A stretch of DNA of 64,000 nucleotides from Deinococcus grandis (GCF_001485435.1 NZ_BCMS01000005.1:44780-108779), one strand, 5' to 3'. Positions 18,036 through 26,165 are shown, counted from the first letter of the stretch. Program-made: numbers and translations. The notes: generated by a model not told the origin, from the letters alone.

Positions 18036-18405
18036 GAATTGGGCTCTGCGCCGCTCGACGGCGCAGGTGCTGGTCGTGTAGAGGTGCCAGAAAGTGTCGG
18101 CGTCATGCGCCAGGGGAGCCGTCAGGAGTGTCTGTTTGATCTGACAATCATAAACCTTTTAATCGGAGTCCGTATCAGAGCGTGCAGGAGCGCTGGCAGC
18201 ATTACGCGGCTGAGGCAGGCGTAGCCTGCACACTGCACCAGTTGCGGCATAGCCACGCTACTGAACTGGTCAATGGTGGGGTCAGTCTGGGAACAATACG
18301 GAAGCGGCTGGGGCATCGCCATATCCAGACCACATTGCGCTATGCCGAGGTCAGTGACGCCTCAGCAGACGCCGAACTCAGGAAATGGCGTCGCAGTCGC
18401 AAATA

Positions 18406-18439
18406 ATTCCTTAGCGTAGGTTTCTGTTCTTACTCTCAC
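18406..18439 (-). repeat. Tn3-family right terminal inverted repeat
   Basis: Inverted partner of 5846-5879; the recombinase gene stops at its inner edge. GTCAC follows at 18440-18444. Confidence 0.9.
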
Positions 18440-18444
18440 GTCAC

Positions 18445-18963
18445 CCCGGATCAGGGGGCACTGGGCTGGTCCCTGGCGGCCGGACAGTGGGGGCTCGTCA
18501 CGCCGGGAACCGCTGCCGCCGAGGCTCGTCGTCACGCGTTCCAGGCGCGGGTGGAATCGCTCGGCGCTCACCGCACGTACCGGGCCTGCTGGCCGTCAGC
18601 CGCTGCGTGATTCCCCTCGCGGCCTACTGGGACGCCCCCACCGCGTCTCCCCTGCTGGTGCGGGTGCTCGTGCGACCACAGCTGGACGTGCCGATGTTCG
18701 CCGCTGGACTGCACGCGTCCATCCTGACCCCGGCAGGTCCACTGATCTCGTGCGCCGTCGTCACCCGGCCCGCGCCGCCGGACCTCGCGGGGACCGTCGC
18801 GCGGATTCCCGCCCTGCTGCGCGAGGACGAGGTGATGCCCTGGCTGAGCGGATCACCATGTGACGCCCGGCGGACCGCGCTGGACAGCCGGGCGTGGGAG
18901 GCGCTGACCGTCGCGGGATCACGGCTGGTCACGAGCGGCACGGCCGGTTTCGCCGCACCCTGA
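18445..18963 (+). pseudogene. SRAP-like gene, 3' fragment with a frameshift
   Basis: Two frames are needed to follow the coding signal. From the junction, one frame gives TPDQGALGWSLAAGQWGLVT and ends at a stop near 18610; the rest continues in the frame reading CVIPLAAYWDAP, then PMFAAGLHASILTPAG, and stops at 18963. The order (WGL..., then a Cys-x-IP-x-x-x-YW block, then FAAGL) is that of SRAP/YedK proteins, where it would be WGLIPSW, RCLIPADGFYEW and FAGLW. With the 5' piece at 5705 this is a transposon-split and twice-frameshifted gene. Confidence 0.4.
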
Positions 18964-19103
18964 CCGCGCGGATCGGTGATCACCTCACTTCCGCTTGGAT
19001 CTGGGTGGTTGCTCAGTAGCGTTGCGGCCTGGTGTTCAGGCGTCAAGGTCAGGCACCCCACCTGACCTGTCGGCGGCGCAGCTGGACTTGCCATGACGAA
19101 GCG

Positions 19104-20107
19104 TCAGGCCCCTCGGGGCGGGGCGGTCGTCTCCCGGACGACCAGTTCGCTGGGGTAGTCGAGGACGGTGCCACGCACCGCTTCGCCGACCAGTGCGCCC
19201 GCGAGCAGGCGCAGGGCGCTGCCGCTCATGTTGTGGATGGGGTGGCGGACGGTGGTCAGGGCCGGGTGGCTCTGGCTGGCGGCGGCGATGTCGTCGAAGC
19301 CCACCACGCTGATGTCGGTCGGAACGCGCAGGCCGCGGTCCTTGACGGCGTCCATCGCGCCGAGGGCGGTCGCGTCGCTCGCGGCGAAGATCGCGGTGGG
19401 GGGGGTGGGCAGGTCCAGCAGTTCGCGGGCGGCCTCGAACCCGCGCCGCTGCGTGAAGTTCCCGGGGCGGATCAGGGCCGGGTCGAGCAGGCCGCGTTCG
19501 TCCATTAGGCGCGCAGTCGTTCGTGTGCCTGACTGGACTCGGCGGCGCCTGCGATGAAGCCCACGCGGCGGTGCCCGAGGTCGAGCAGGTGCGTGGTGGC
19601 GGCGCGCGCGCCGTGGTAGGAGTCGGCGCGGACGTTCGGGAGGTCGGTCGGCACGCCGAAGTGGCTGATCAGCACGGTGGGGGTGCGGCTGCGTTCGAGG
19701 GTGCGGAGGTGCTGTGGGTCGTCGGTGGGGACGACCAGGATCAGGCCGTCGGTCAGTCCGCCACTGAGGGCCGCGACGCGCTGGCGTTCGCGGGCGGGGT
19801 CGCGGCTGGTGGTGAAGACGCCCAGGTCCAGTCCGGCGCTGCTGGCGGCCTCTGCGGCGGCGCGGGTGACCTCGGCGAAGGAGGGGTTGACGAGTTCGGG
19901 GATGACCATCCCGACGAGGTTGGTGCGGGCGCCGCGCAGGCGCCGGGCGGCGGGGTTGGCGACGTAGCCGAGGTCACGGGCGGCCTGGATGACGCGGGCG
20001 CGGGTCTCGTCGCTGATGCGTCCGGTGTTGTTCAGGGTCCTGGACACCGTGACGGTGGACACGCCGGCGAGGCGCGCCACGTCGGCGATGGTGACGGGTG
20101 CGGACAT
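19104..20107 (-). pseudogene. LacI-family transcriptional regulator split by an internal deletion
   Basis: The first half (20107-19505) has the LacI headpiece TIADVARLAGVSTVTVSRTL and the start of the periplasmic-binding-like domain, through GFIAGAAESSQAHERLRA and a TAA. The second half (19505-19104) resumes with MDERGLLDPALIRPGNFTQ and IFAASDATALGAMDAVKDRG and ends normally. Homologues have a short stretch between RLRAY and LDERG, so a small out-of-frame deletion is the simplest cause. The stop and new ATG overlap (TAATG), so the halves could still be made by coupling. The start at 20107 has AGGAG 6 nt upstream. Effector unknown. Confidence 0.75.
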
Positions 20108-20149
20108 GGGAACTCCTGGGGCGGGACGCGGCTGTCCCACCGATGAGTG

Positions 20150-20163
20150 GGTTAACGGTTACC
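20150..20163. promoter_or_regulatory. Probable LacI-family operator
   Basis: GGTTAACGGTTACC, an imperfect palindrome with a central CG, 43 bp upstream of the regulator start. It resembles the CG-centred 14-16-bp operators of this family and suggests autoregulation. No divergent sugar gene is present. Confidence 0.45.
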
Positions 20164-20282
20164 CTGACAGTGCACCTCCGGTCTGACCCCGTCAATCCAC
20201 CCTCCCCTGCTACCCGGCCCACCCGCCGCTCCGGCAATACCCCGTCCACGTCACCTGACGCTGACCGATCATCGCCGCGCCG

Positions 20283-21149
20283 TCACGGCTCGTCGGTGAG
20301 GGCTTGGGCGAGCTGTACGACGCGGTCGTAGTGGGTGGTGTTCAGGTACCCGAGGTGTGTGGCGCTGCGGGCGTGGTCGCGTAGCGCGGCGCGACGCAGT
20401 GCGCCGGGCGGCATGAACGGCAGCGTCGCTTCGCGCGCCACGTGCAGGATCCGCAGTCGCAGGGCGTCCGGCGAGTCGTACGGGAACATCCGCCGCGGCG
20501 CGACCACGTCCAGGGTGTCTTCGAACAGCGGGTCGTACCCGGCGCGGTGGTGCAGGCGCTCGACCGCCGTGGCGGTCGCCGGCGTGAGGGGACTGACGAC
20601 GTCGTTCCGCAGCAGGGTCCGCTCGTGGGGATTGAACGCGTCCCACCGCAGGCGCAGCAGGGTCGCGATGGGCACGGCGTGATGCCATAGCAGCAGCAGC
20701 GCGGCGTGCAGCGCCGGGTCCGGGCGGGCCGCGTCGATCAGCGTCTGGATGGTCTCGCGCGTGGGCAGTGGATCGCTGCGGCGCTCGGCGGGCGGAGCGT
20801 GGAAGTCCAACAGGGGGTCCCCAGTGATGATGCCCAGCTGGCGCAGCGCGCGGTACAGGGCCCGCAGGGTGAGAACGCGGCTGGTGCGGGTGTTCGGCCT
20901 GGCGGGCGTGCCGTCGGCGTTGGTGAGCAGGACGCCGCTGAGCCACGCGTGGAAGTCCGCAGGGGGGCGCAGGAGGCTCACGTAGTCGCGCTGCGCGGCG
21001 GTGATGATGGGGCGGAGGTTGCTGATGAGCTGCGCGGGGCGGCCCTGGAGGCGACCCTGGGCGTGCAGGGTGCTGACGAGGGTGTCGAGGTCGCCAGTGT
21101 GCAGGGCGTTGGTGAGGGTCCGGGCGAGATCATCGGCAGGGTGCACCAT
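20283..21149 (-). CDS. Degenerate tyrosine-recombinase-like protein
   Basis: 288 aa with the fold pattern of a tyrosine recombinase: an N-terminal core-binding domain with RVLTLRALYRALRQLGI, then LLLLWHHAVPIATLLRLRWDAF where active enzymes have the G-L-R-x-x-E helix, and a C-terminal THLGYLNTTHYDRVV recalling L-G-H...Y. The first catalytic Arg is replaced (HAVPIA) and the H-x-x-R box reads ALRRAALRDHA, so catalysis is doubtful. The ATG at 21149 is preferred to 21191 because TATACT ends 6 nt upstream, a leaderless arrangement. It might bind DNA without cutting. Confidence 0.6.
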   Translation of the reverse strand: MVHPADDLARTLTNALHTGDLDTLVSTLHAQGRLQGRPAQLISNLRPIITAAQRDYVSLLRPPADFHAWLSGVLLTNADGTPARPNTRTSRVLTLRALYRALRQLGIITGDPLLDFHAPPAERRSDPLPTRETIQTLIDAARPDPALHAALLLLWHHAVPIATLLRLRWDAFNPHERTLLRNDVVSPLTPATATAVERLHHRAGYDPLFEDTLDVVAPRRMFPYDSPDALRLRILHVAREATLPFMPPGALRRAALRDHARSATHLGYLNTTHYDRVVQLAQALTDEP

Positions 21150-21155
21150 ACCGAC

Positions 21156-21161
21156 AGTATA
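21156..21161 (-). promoter_or_regulatory. -10 box of a leaderless transcript
   Basis: TATACT (21161-21156) with 6 nt between it and the ATG at 21149, and no Shine-Dalgarno. The same geometry recurs at 28820 and 28925. Confidence 0.5.
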
Positions 21162-21191
21162 TCCAAACGCAGATACGAAGTGAGGCCTCAA

Positions 21192-21568
21192 GTGAGGGTT
21201 GATGGATCAGATCGTACCGGAGAGGGTGACCCCAGTCGCTCCACGTTGGAGATGACATTCACCAGTGTCGAGTGGAAATCACCCGATAACACACAAGCAT
21301 TTCTCTATCCACCACGCTGTCTCTCGGGCATTACACGCTGCACAGGCACATGCTTCAGCATCGCGGTGGCCACGAAAAGCAGAGTACAGATGCGTGAGAA
21401 AGGCCCGCGCATTCCGCGTTTCGTATCTGGAAACAATATACGACTGTGAGTTCACCAGCGTGGCCAGACCCAAGGCACAGGAGAAATCCAAACCCAACCT
21501 CACACGAACTCGGACCAACAGTGACCGGGATCCACCCGAAGACCGAAGTTCCCGTCAGACTGTCGCTC
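21192..21568. other. Intergenic stretch, no gene supported
   Basis: Lower-GC sequence between the degenerate recombinase and selO. Short open frames occur on both strands but none has a start signal or a recognisable protein pattern. It may hold the selO promoter. Confidence 0.5.
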
Positions 21569-22093
21569 ATGCCCGTCCTGTTCCAGTTCGACAACACCTA
21601 CGCGCGGGACCTGGGTCTGGATCCTGAGCTGCTGGGGGGGCCGGAGAGCACTGCGATCTTCGCGGGGAACCGGGTGCCGGCGGGCGCCGAGCCGCTCGCG
21701 CAGGCCTACGCCGGTCACCAGTTCGGGGGCTTCTCGCCGCAACTCGGGGACGGGCGCGCGCTGCTGCTCGGCGAGGTCATCGACCGGCACGGGCGACGAC
21801 GGGACGTGGCCCTGAAGGACTCGGGCCGCACGGCCTTCTCCGGCCGGGGGGACGGGAAGGCCGCCGCCGGGCCCATGCTGCGCGAAGCCCTGATGGGTGA
21901 GGCCATGCACCCCCTGAGGCTGCCCACCACCCGCGCGCTGGCCATGGCGGCCACCGGGGAGACCGTCCACCGCGAGCGGCCCCTGCCCGGCGCGGTGCTC
22001 ACGCGCGTGGCCGCCAGTCACCTGCGGGTCGGGACCTTCGAGTACTTCCGCGCCCGCCGCGACACCGCCCGGCTGCGGCAACTGGCCGACTAG
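21569..22093 (+). pseudogene. selO: SelO (YdiU) protein AMPylase, 5' fragment
   Basis: About 174 residues of the pseudokinase SelO: FDNTYARDLG at the start, AQAYAGHQFGGFSPQLGDGRALLLGE, LKDSGRTAFSGRGDGKAA and TTRALAMAATGE with TFEYF, all signature blocks of the N-terminal half. Full-length SelO is about 480-500 aa. The sequence diverges after RQLAD where IS630-type DNA begins, and the rest of the gene is not found beyond that IS, so a deletion or rearrangement accompanied the insertion. The start at 21569 is a guess. SelO transfers AMP to redox-related proteins; this piece lacks the catalytic Asp region and is not functional. Confidence 0.85.
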
Positions 22094-23152
22094 TGGATGA
22101 CCACAGGCTTGGCTTGATCTATTGATCACGGCGAAGATCTGAGTTGATAGACTGGCCACATGCCCGGTTGGCAACCGACCCACTACTCCCGCGCTCAACT
22201 CGAGGAGCGCCGCCTCGCCGCTCTCGCATGGATTGAACGCGGAAGCCATCGGAACCAAGAGATTGCGAATCACTTCGGTGTCTCCGTCCATACGGTCTAC
22301 ACCTGGAAAGCACGACTACGACGCAATGGTGGCTTGAAAGCCACCATTGCCAGTGGCGCAACCTCGCGGCTCACAGCGGCACAACACGAACAATTGCGCA
22401 CCTTCCTGCGGGAGGGTGCGGTGCACCACGGGTTCCCTGATCCGACGTGGACGACACGTCGGGTCACTGATCTGATCGGACGTCACTTTGACGTGTGGTA
22501 TCACCACGACCACGTCCGAAAAATCCTTCGCCAGTTGGGTTTCACGCCGCAAATGCCGGATGGGCGGGCGGCAGAGCGCAATGAACTCCGGATCGCGTCC
22601 TGGAAAGAACAGGTCGCACCGGAGTTGGGAAAAAAAGGTCGCTGAGGGCGCGACCCTGGTGTATCTGGATGAGGTCGGGTTCTCACTGAAAGGCGTACGA
22701 CGGCGCACGTGGTGGACCAGGGGCGTGACGCCCCTGGTCACGCTCCCGGCCAATTGGGAGAAACTCTCGACCATCGGTGCGATCACGTCGGATGGGCGGT
22801 TCTTCCAGCAGACGAAGTCTGGGGCGATTCGGAGTGGGGACGTCATCCGATTCTTCCAGCACCTGCTCCGCCACGTTCAGGGGGAGATCGTGGTGGTGCT
22901 GGATAACGCCGGGATCCACCGGGCGAAGGCAACACAGGCGTTCGTGGGTCTCCACGAACGCCTGTCGCTGGTGTTTTTGCCACCCTATGCGCCGGAGTTG
23001 AACCCGATCGAGCTGGTGTGGGCGTATGTGAAGCGCAATATGCTGGGGAACTTCTGTGCCCGCTCGGTCTCGGAGCTGAAAGCAAAGCTTGTGACGGCTT
23101 GGCAGCGGGTTCGGTATATCGACTTGCCTCATCAGCTCATGAATGCGAATTT
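22092..23152 (+). mobile_element. IS630-family element between selO and IS4-type fragments
   Basis: About 1.06 kb, related to the element at 44246-45312 by gene layout (161-aa OrfA, poly-A frameshift, DDE OrfB). The right end lies near GCGAATTTA at 23152, where IS4-type sequence resumes. The left end is uncertain (22092-22120): I cannot find a clean inverted repeat and the flanks belong to unrelated genes, so no target duplication can be tested. Confidence 0.75.
22160..22645 (+). CDS. IS630-family transposase, N-terminal frame
   Basis: 161 aa with a helix-turn-helix (NQEIANHFGVSVHTVYTWKARL) and a second winged-helix unit ending LGFTPQMPDGRAAE. It ends in GKKGR at a run of seven A followed by GG, a classic slippery site. 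The catalytic half continues in the -1 frame. Confidence 0.9.
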   Translation: MPGWQPTHYSRAQLEERRLAALAWIERGSHRNQEIANHFGVSVHTVYTWKARLRRNGGLKATIASGATSRLTAAQHEQLRTFLREGAVHHGFPDPTWTTRRVTDLIGRHFDVWYHHDHVRKILRQLGFTPQMPDGRAAERNELRIASWKEQVAPELGKKGR

Positions 23153-23153
23153 A
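22618..23153 (+). CDS. IS630-family transposase, catalytic frame
   Basis: DDE_3 domain in the -1 frame after the poly-A run: first Asp in LVYLDEVGFSLKG, second Asp in VVVLDNAGIHRAKA, Glu in LPPYAPELNPIELVWAYVK. It reads to about LPHQLMNANL at the IS end, where the natural stop seems lost; the frame runs on into the IS4-type fragment. Expected product is a fusion with the upstream frame. Confidence 0.85.
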
Positions 23154-23522
23154 TGCCGCCCCGAGCAGAACGCCCAAGACGAGGATGTTCAGCGGCGTCT
23201 GGCCGTAGTGCCACGTGGTGCGGTCCATGATCAGGGTGAGCTTGCCGTCGGGCAGCAAGGGAAGCAGGACGTCTGTGACGTCCTGCGGCGTGAGCTGAGC
23301 GTCGTGAAACACGCGGGCCACCGTCCGGGTTTTTGATTCCAACGTGGCTGATCTGGGGAGATGAAGCGCGATCTTGCGGTGAAGTGTGGACTCGGCCTGG
23401 AGCACGGCTAGGAGCACTTCGGCAAGACGACGGAGCGCGTCCGTACGGCGGTGTGGCCAACGAGTGTGTAAGTAGGTGGCCAACGTGTCAGCATGGAAGC
23501 GGGCAGTATCGGGGCTCGTCAC
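23151..23522 (-). pseudogene. IS4-type transposase, N-terminal fragment (left copy)
   Basis: GTG at 23522, beginning MTSPDTARFHADTLATYLHT. It includes the first catalytic Asp in LTLIMDRTTWHYG and is cut after LGVLLGA by the IS630-type element. The same N-terminus occurs in inverted orientation at 24358. About 120 of an expected 350 or more residues remain. Confidence 0.8.
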
Positions 23523-23611
23523 AGACCCAGATACCGCCCTTTGTCATGTCGAACTGCGTTCAGGACGCCATTTCTCGTGAAGTGTCAGGTGCTGAGGATC
23601 GCCCTTCCTGC

Positions 23612-24103
23612 TCAGGTGTTCCGCCGAAGTTCGCGGATGAAGGTCACCAGTTCCTTTCCCTCAGGCGAGTCCAGTTTCCAGGCGGCCACCTCAGCCAACA
23701 TCGACGGCACACCTGCATCCCGCGTTTGAAGCAGGGTCAGCAATGCCTGTCGCTCCACCCCAATCCCCCGATCGGAACGGACCAGTGCCATCAACAGAGG
23801 GACCGACGCCGCGTCTGCCCACCCATCAATCGACCAGCAGACCTCAGTCAGGAGGGCGTCCGGCCCGCCAGCAGCCAGCACTCGATTTGCAAAGGGTGCA
23901 GGCCGTTCAGCGACCACGGCCCGGCCCACCTGATACAGCATGATCTGCAGCTCTGGCTCGGCGGTCGACAAGCGCCCGAACACCGCATCCAACACCCCAG
24001 CACGGGTCTTGTCTGACCATGCGTCCATGGTGGCCGTGAACCAGCCCAGGCGATTCTCCTGCCGGGCCATCAACAACACATCTACGAGCGCATTGTCCGT
24101 CAT
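23612..24103 (-). CDS. Hypothetical helical protein between inverted IS4-type ends
   Basis: 163 aa, starting MTDNALVDVLLMARQ, predicted all-helical with repeated hydrophobic patterns (LLTEVCWSIDGWADAASVPLLMAL, RQALLTLLQTRD) that suggest HEAT-like repeats. No signal peptide, membrane segment or catalytic motif. The 3' end lies 15 bp from an IS4-type terminal repeat, and the reading frame is complete. I do not recognise the family. Confidence 0.5.
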   Translation of the reverse strand: MTDNALVDVLLMARQENRLGWFTATMDAWSDKTRAGVLDAVFGRLSTAEPELQIMLYQVGRAVVAERPAPFANRVLAAGGPDALLTEVCWSIDGWADAASVPLLMALVRSDRGIGVERQALLTLLQTRDAGVPSMLAEVAAWKLDSPEGKELVTFIRELRRNT

Positions 24104-24186
24104 GGTGATCAGGAGAGCACAAGGCTGTCCTTCCGACCGCCAGCACGTCAGTTTCCCAAAGTGTCAGGTGCTGAGAATCGCAAGAT

Positions 24187-24283
24187 ATGGTCGAAGCTCC
24201 CACTGCTGAAATCACGCAGCAGCAGCTTGACGCCAGCTACGACCAAATTGTTGCCCTCCGACCCGAAGTTCAGGCAGCACTTC
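24187..24283 (+). pseudogene. 5' fragment of an unknown gene cut by IS4-type element
   Basis: An ATG at 24187 opens MVEAPTAEITQQQLDASYDQ and continues to EVQAALP, where the IS4-type end begins. Codon use looks genuine. Only 32 residues remain and the gene cannot be named. Confidence 0.4.
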
Positions 24284-24357
24284 CTCAGCACCTGACACTT
24301 CACGAGAAATGGCGTCCTGAACGCAGTTCGACATGACAAAGGGCGGTATCTGGGTCT

Positions 24358-24472
24358 GTGACGAGCCCCGATACTGCCCGCTTCCATGCTGACACGTTGG
24401 CCACCTACTTACACACTCGTTGGCCACACCGCCGTACGGACGCGCTCCGTCGTCTTGCCGAAGTGCTCCTAG
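24358..24472 (+). pseudogene. IS4-type transposase, N-terminal fragment (right copy)
   Basis: Identical over its length to the start of the left copy (GTG start, to RRLAEVLL), then diverges at 24473. The 70 bp between there and IS3 copy 3 match nothing else in the window. It is truncated at codon 38. Confidence 0.75.
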
Positions 24473-24569
24473 GGCGTGTAGGCCAAGGCGAGAATCGATC
24501 GAGAGTATGCTTCGTCTTGGACACAAAATCGGGCGTGGTTGCCTGATCTGTCAAGGGTTTGGTGGAGCC

Positions 24570-25385
24570 TCAGTTCAGGATGTAAGCCTGCTCCTCGAAG
24601 GCCGTCGGTGACTGATACCCCAACGACGAGTGACGACGGCGACGGTTATAGAACACTTCAATCCACTCGAACACCTCTGTCCGTGTCTGGGCACGGTCCC
24701 ACTGCGCTTCGCCAAGCCCCATCTCCGTCTTCAATGTCGCAAAAAAGCTTTCCTGGACAGCGTTATCCCAGCATTCTCCTGCCTCGCTCATACTCTGAAC
24801 GGCCTGCAATCTGTCCAGCGCCTGCTGGTACACATCGCTCGTATACTGGCTCCCTCGATCCGAATGATGCAGGAGTCCGCCTGGTGGGTTCCGACGAGCC
24901 ACCGCCATCTCCAACGCCGCTGTGACCAGCGGCGTCTGAAGTCGCTCATTCAGCGCCCAGCCGACAATTTTCCTCGAGTACAGGTCCATGACCGTCGCCA
25001 GGTACAACCAGCCTTCACGGGTGGGGACATACGTGATGTCCGTGACCCACTTCTGATTCGGGCCGTCCGCAGTGAACACCCGATCAAGAATGTTTTCTGC
25101 GACTGGGCGCGAAGATTTCGCCTTCGTCGTCGTCCGGAACTTCCGCTTTCCACGCGCGACAAGCTGTGCTTGTCGCATGAGCCGCCTGATCCGCTGACGA
25201 CTGACCTGCTCTCCCTGTGCCTTCAGGTCGGCTTGGATGCGCAGCGCCCCGTATGTTCCCCGGCTTTCCTCGAAGCTGGTCCTGATTTTCTCGATCAGCA
25301 CGCGGTCTTTTGAGATCCTCTTGCTCTCCGGCCTTCCCCGCGCAGCGTAGTACCCGCTGATGCTCACGTCCAGAATCCGGCACAT
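24570..25385 (-). CDS. IS3-family OrfB transposase, copy 3
   Basis: Intact 271-aa DDE domain from the first Met, with VTDITYVPT, HHSDRGSQYTS and QESFFATLKTE; -1 frame relative to orfA. Confidence 0.95.
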   Translation of the reverse strand: MCRILDVSISGYYAARGRPESKRISKDRVLIEKIRTSFEESRGTYGALRIQADLKAQGEQVSRQRIRRLMRQAQLVARGKRKFRTTTKAKSSRPVAENILDRVFTADGPNQKWVTDITYVPTREGWLYLATVMDLYSRKIVGWALNERLQTPLVTAALEMAVARRNPPGGLLHHSDRGSQYTSDVYQQALDRLQAVQSMSEAGECWDNAVQESFFATLKTEMGLGEAQWDRAQTRTEVFEWIEVFYNRRRRHSSLGYQSPTAFEEQAYILN

Positions 25386-25432
25386 CAGCTCGACTGGAAA
25401 CTCGTCGTGGTGCCGCTCGATGAACCTGAAGA

Positions 25433-25780
25433 TCAGGGTTGCTTGGCGAAGAAGCGGCCAAGCCCCATACGGGTGCTGTTCTGGCCAAGACAGGCCAGCG
25501 CTTTTTTCAGGATATCCCGTTCCTGTCGTGCAATTTCCAGCTCCCGCTCCAGTTCCTTAAGGCGAGCCTCCTGTGGTGAAAGGGCGGGGATTCCCCGCCC
25601 GGTGAAGGCTGGGCGGCCGGAGGCCGTCTGGGTGTCCTGCTGCTGCTTCCACCGGACGACGTAGTGAGGGGGAACGCCGAGATCGCGGGCAATCTGGGCG
25701 CAACTCTTTCCGGTCGTGCGAACCAACCGGACGGCTTCTTGTTTGAACTCAGCGGTGAATTGCTGCTTGGGTACGGACAT
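25433..25780 (-). CDS. IS3-family OrfA, copy 3
   Basis: Intact 115-aa helix-turn-helix/coiled-coil protein, the same protein as in copies 1 and 2. Confidence 0.95.
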   Translation of the reverse strand: MSVPKQQFTAEFKQEAVRLVRTTGKSCAQIARDLGVPPHYVVRWKQQQDTQTASGRPAFTGRGIPALSPQEARLKELERELEIARQERDILKKALACLGQNSTRMGLGRFFAKQP

Positions 25781-25835
25781 TCTGTCCTCCAGTGTGGATC
25801 ACACTGAACTTACCCTCCACCAAACTCTATCCAGT

Positions 25836-26165
25836 TCACGACAGACCTGCTCTGCTTTTTCGGTGCATCGTGACAGACCATTGCTGACAAGCCAATAGGA
25901 GGTGTTTGCCCAAGCCCAGCACCTCGAGCCTCCCTGCCAGAACACCCGTAGTCAGCGCGTCCCACCGTGAAGCCCTTGACGGGTGCTCTTCTCGCCCGTC
26001 GCTCATCAGGATGCGCACCACCACACTCACCCGCACATGCCGCCGAAGTTCGCCCTCGCTCGTGCTGGCATAGAGGTAGCACGCTCGCCCCGTGCGGGGG
26101 CGCACGGTGAAGCGCTGGCTACGTTGATCCTCCACGGAGAGGACAGATTGCACTCTGCCGGACAC
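25836..26165 (-). pseudogene. Hypothetical protein, 3' end cut by IS3 copy 3
   Basis: Starts MSGRVQSVLSVEDQ at 26165 and remains open to a TGA formed with the IS end, so its natural C-terminus is lost. Pattern is mixed alpha/beta (RFTVRPRTGRACYLYAST..., HVRVSVVVRILMSDG). In the same frame the coding pattern extends upstream beyond one TAA near 26199 (ELQAQLVAAHAEKMV), hinting at an earlier start or a nonsense change. Family not recognised. Confidence 0.4.

Larger units (their letters stand above)
17068..18174 (-). mobile_element. IS630-type element with TACGGA ends and 3-bp TCA/TGA duplication
   Basis: 1107 bp. Left end TACGGATTCCGATT, right end (inverted) TACGGACTCCGATT. TCA flanks both ends (17065-17067, 18175-18177), and removing the element with one TCA restores the recombinase frame exactly; a TA duplication would not. 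It encodes a two-frame transposase. Its two ends carry the same ATT/ACT difference as the two ends of the 132-bp miniature elements, which marks it as their likely source of transposase. Confidence 0.85.
13700..18406 (+). pseudogene. TnpI-like tyrosine recombinase of the transposon, interrupted twice
   Basis: Three segments join in frame: 13700-13830, 16570-17067 and 18178-18406 (one copy of each target duplication kept). The product, about 285 aa, has an N-terminal core-binding domain and the full catalytic set: Arg in TGLRISEAL, Lys in GKGGQRRTV, H-x-x-R in HQLRHSHATE, and LGHRHIQTTLRYAEVS with His and Tyr. Tyrosine recombinases of this kind resolve cointegrates in the TnpI subgroup of Tn3 elements. 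IS66 entered after codon 43 (CATCAGGA duplicated) and the IS630-type element after GPLRY (TCA duplicated). Cointegrate resolution is therefore probably lost. Confidence 0.85.
5846..18439. mobile_element. Tn3-family transposon, 12,594 bp, with WD40 passengers
   Basis: Both ends carry a 34-bp inverted repeat beginning (C/G)TGAGAGTAAGAACA and ending CGCTAAGGAAT, the last part matching the usual Tn3 inner end. GTCAC is duplicated at 5841-5845 and 18440-18444, the 5-bp target duplication typical of the family. Contents from left: tnpA (minus, interrupted), two secreted WD40 genes (minus), and a divergently oriented TnpI-like tyrosine recombinase (plus, interrupted). Without later insertions (IS3 x2, IS66, IS630 type, the 132-bp element and their duplications) it would be about 7.3 kb. 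Both tnpA and the recombinase are broken, so it is probably immobile without help. Confidence 0.9.
23581..24300. repeat. Three copies of a 17-bp IS4-type terminal repeat
   Basis: AAGTGTCAGGTGCTGAG at 23581-23597 and 24159-24175, and its inverse at 24284-24300. The first and third are the 5' ends of two IS4-type fragments pointing away from each other; the middle one is unpaired and may be the far end of a lost copy. They bound a 163-aa gene and a truncated reading frame. Confidence 0.7.
24544..25838 (-). mobile_element. IS3-family element, copy 3, no target duplication
   Basis: 1295 bp with complete ends. Left flank GCC and right flank CGA do not match, so the two sides were probably joined by recombination between IS copies rather than by simple insertion. 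Confidence 0.95.
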
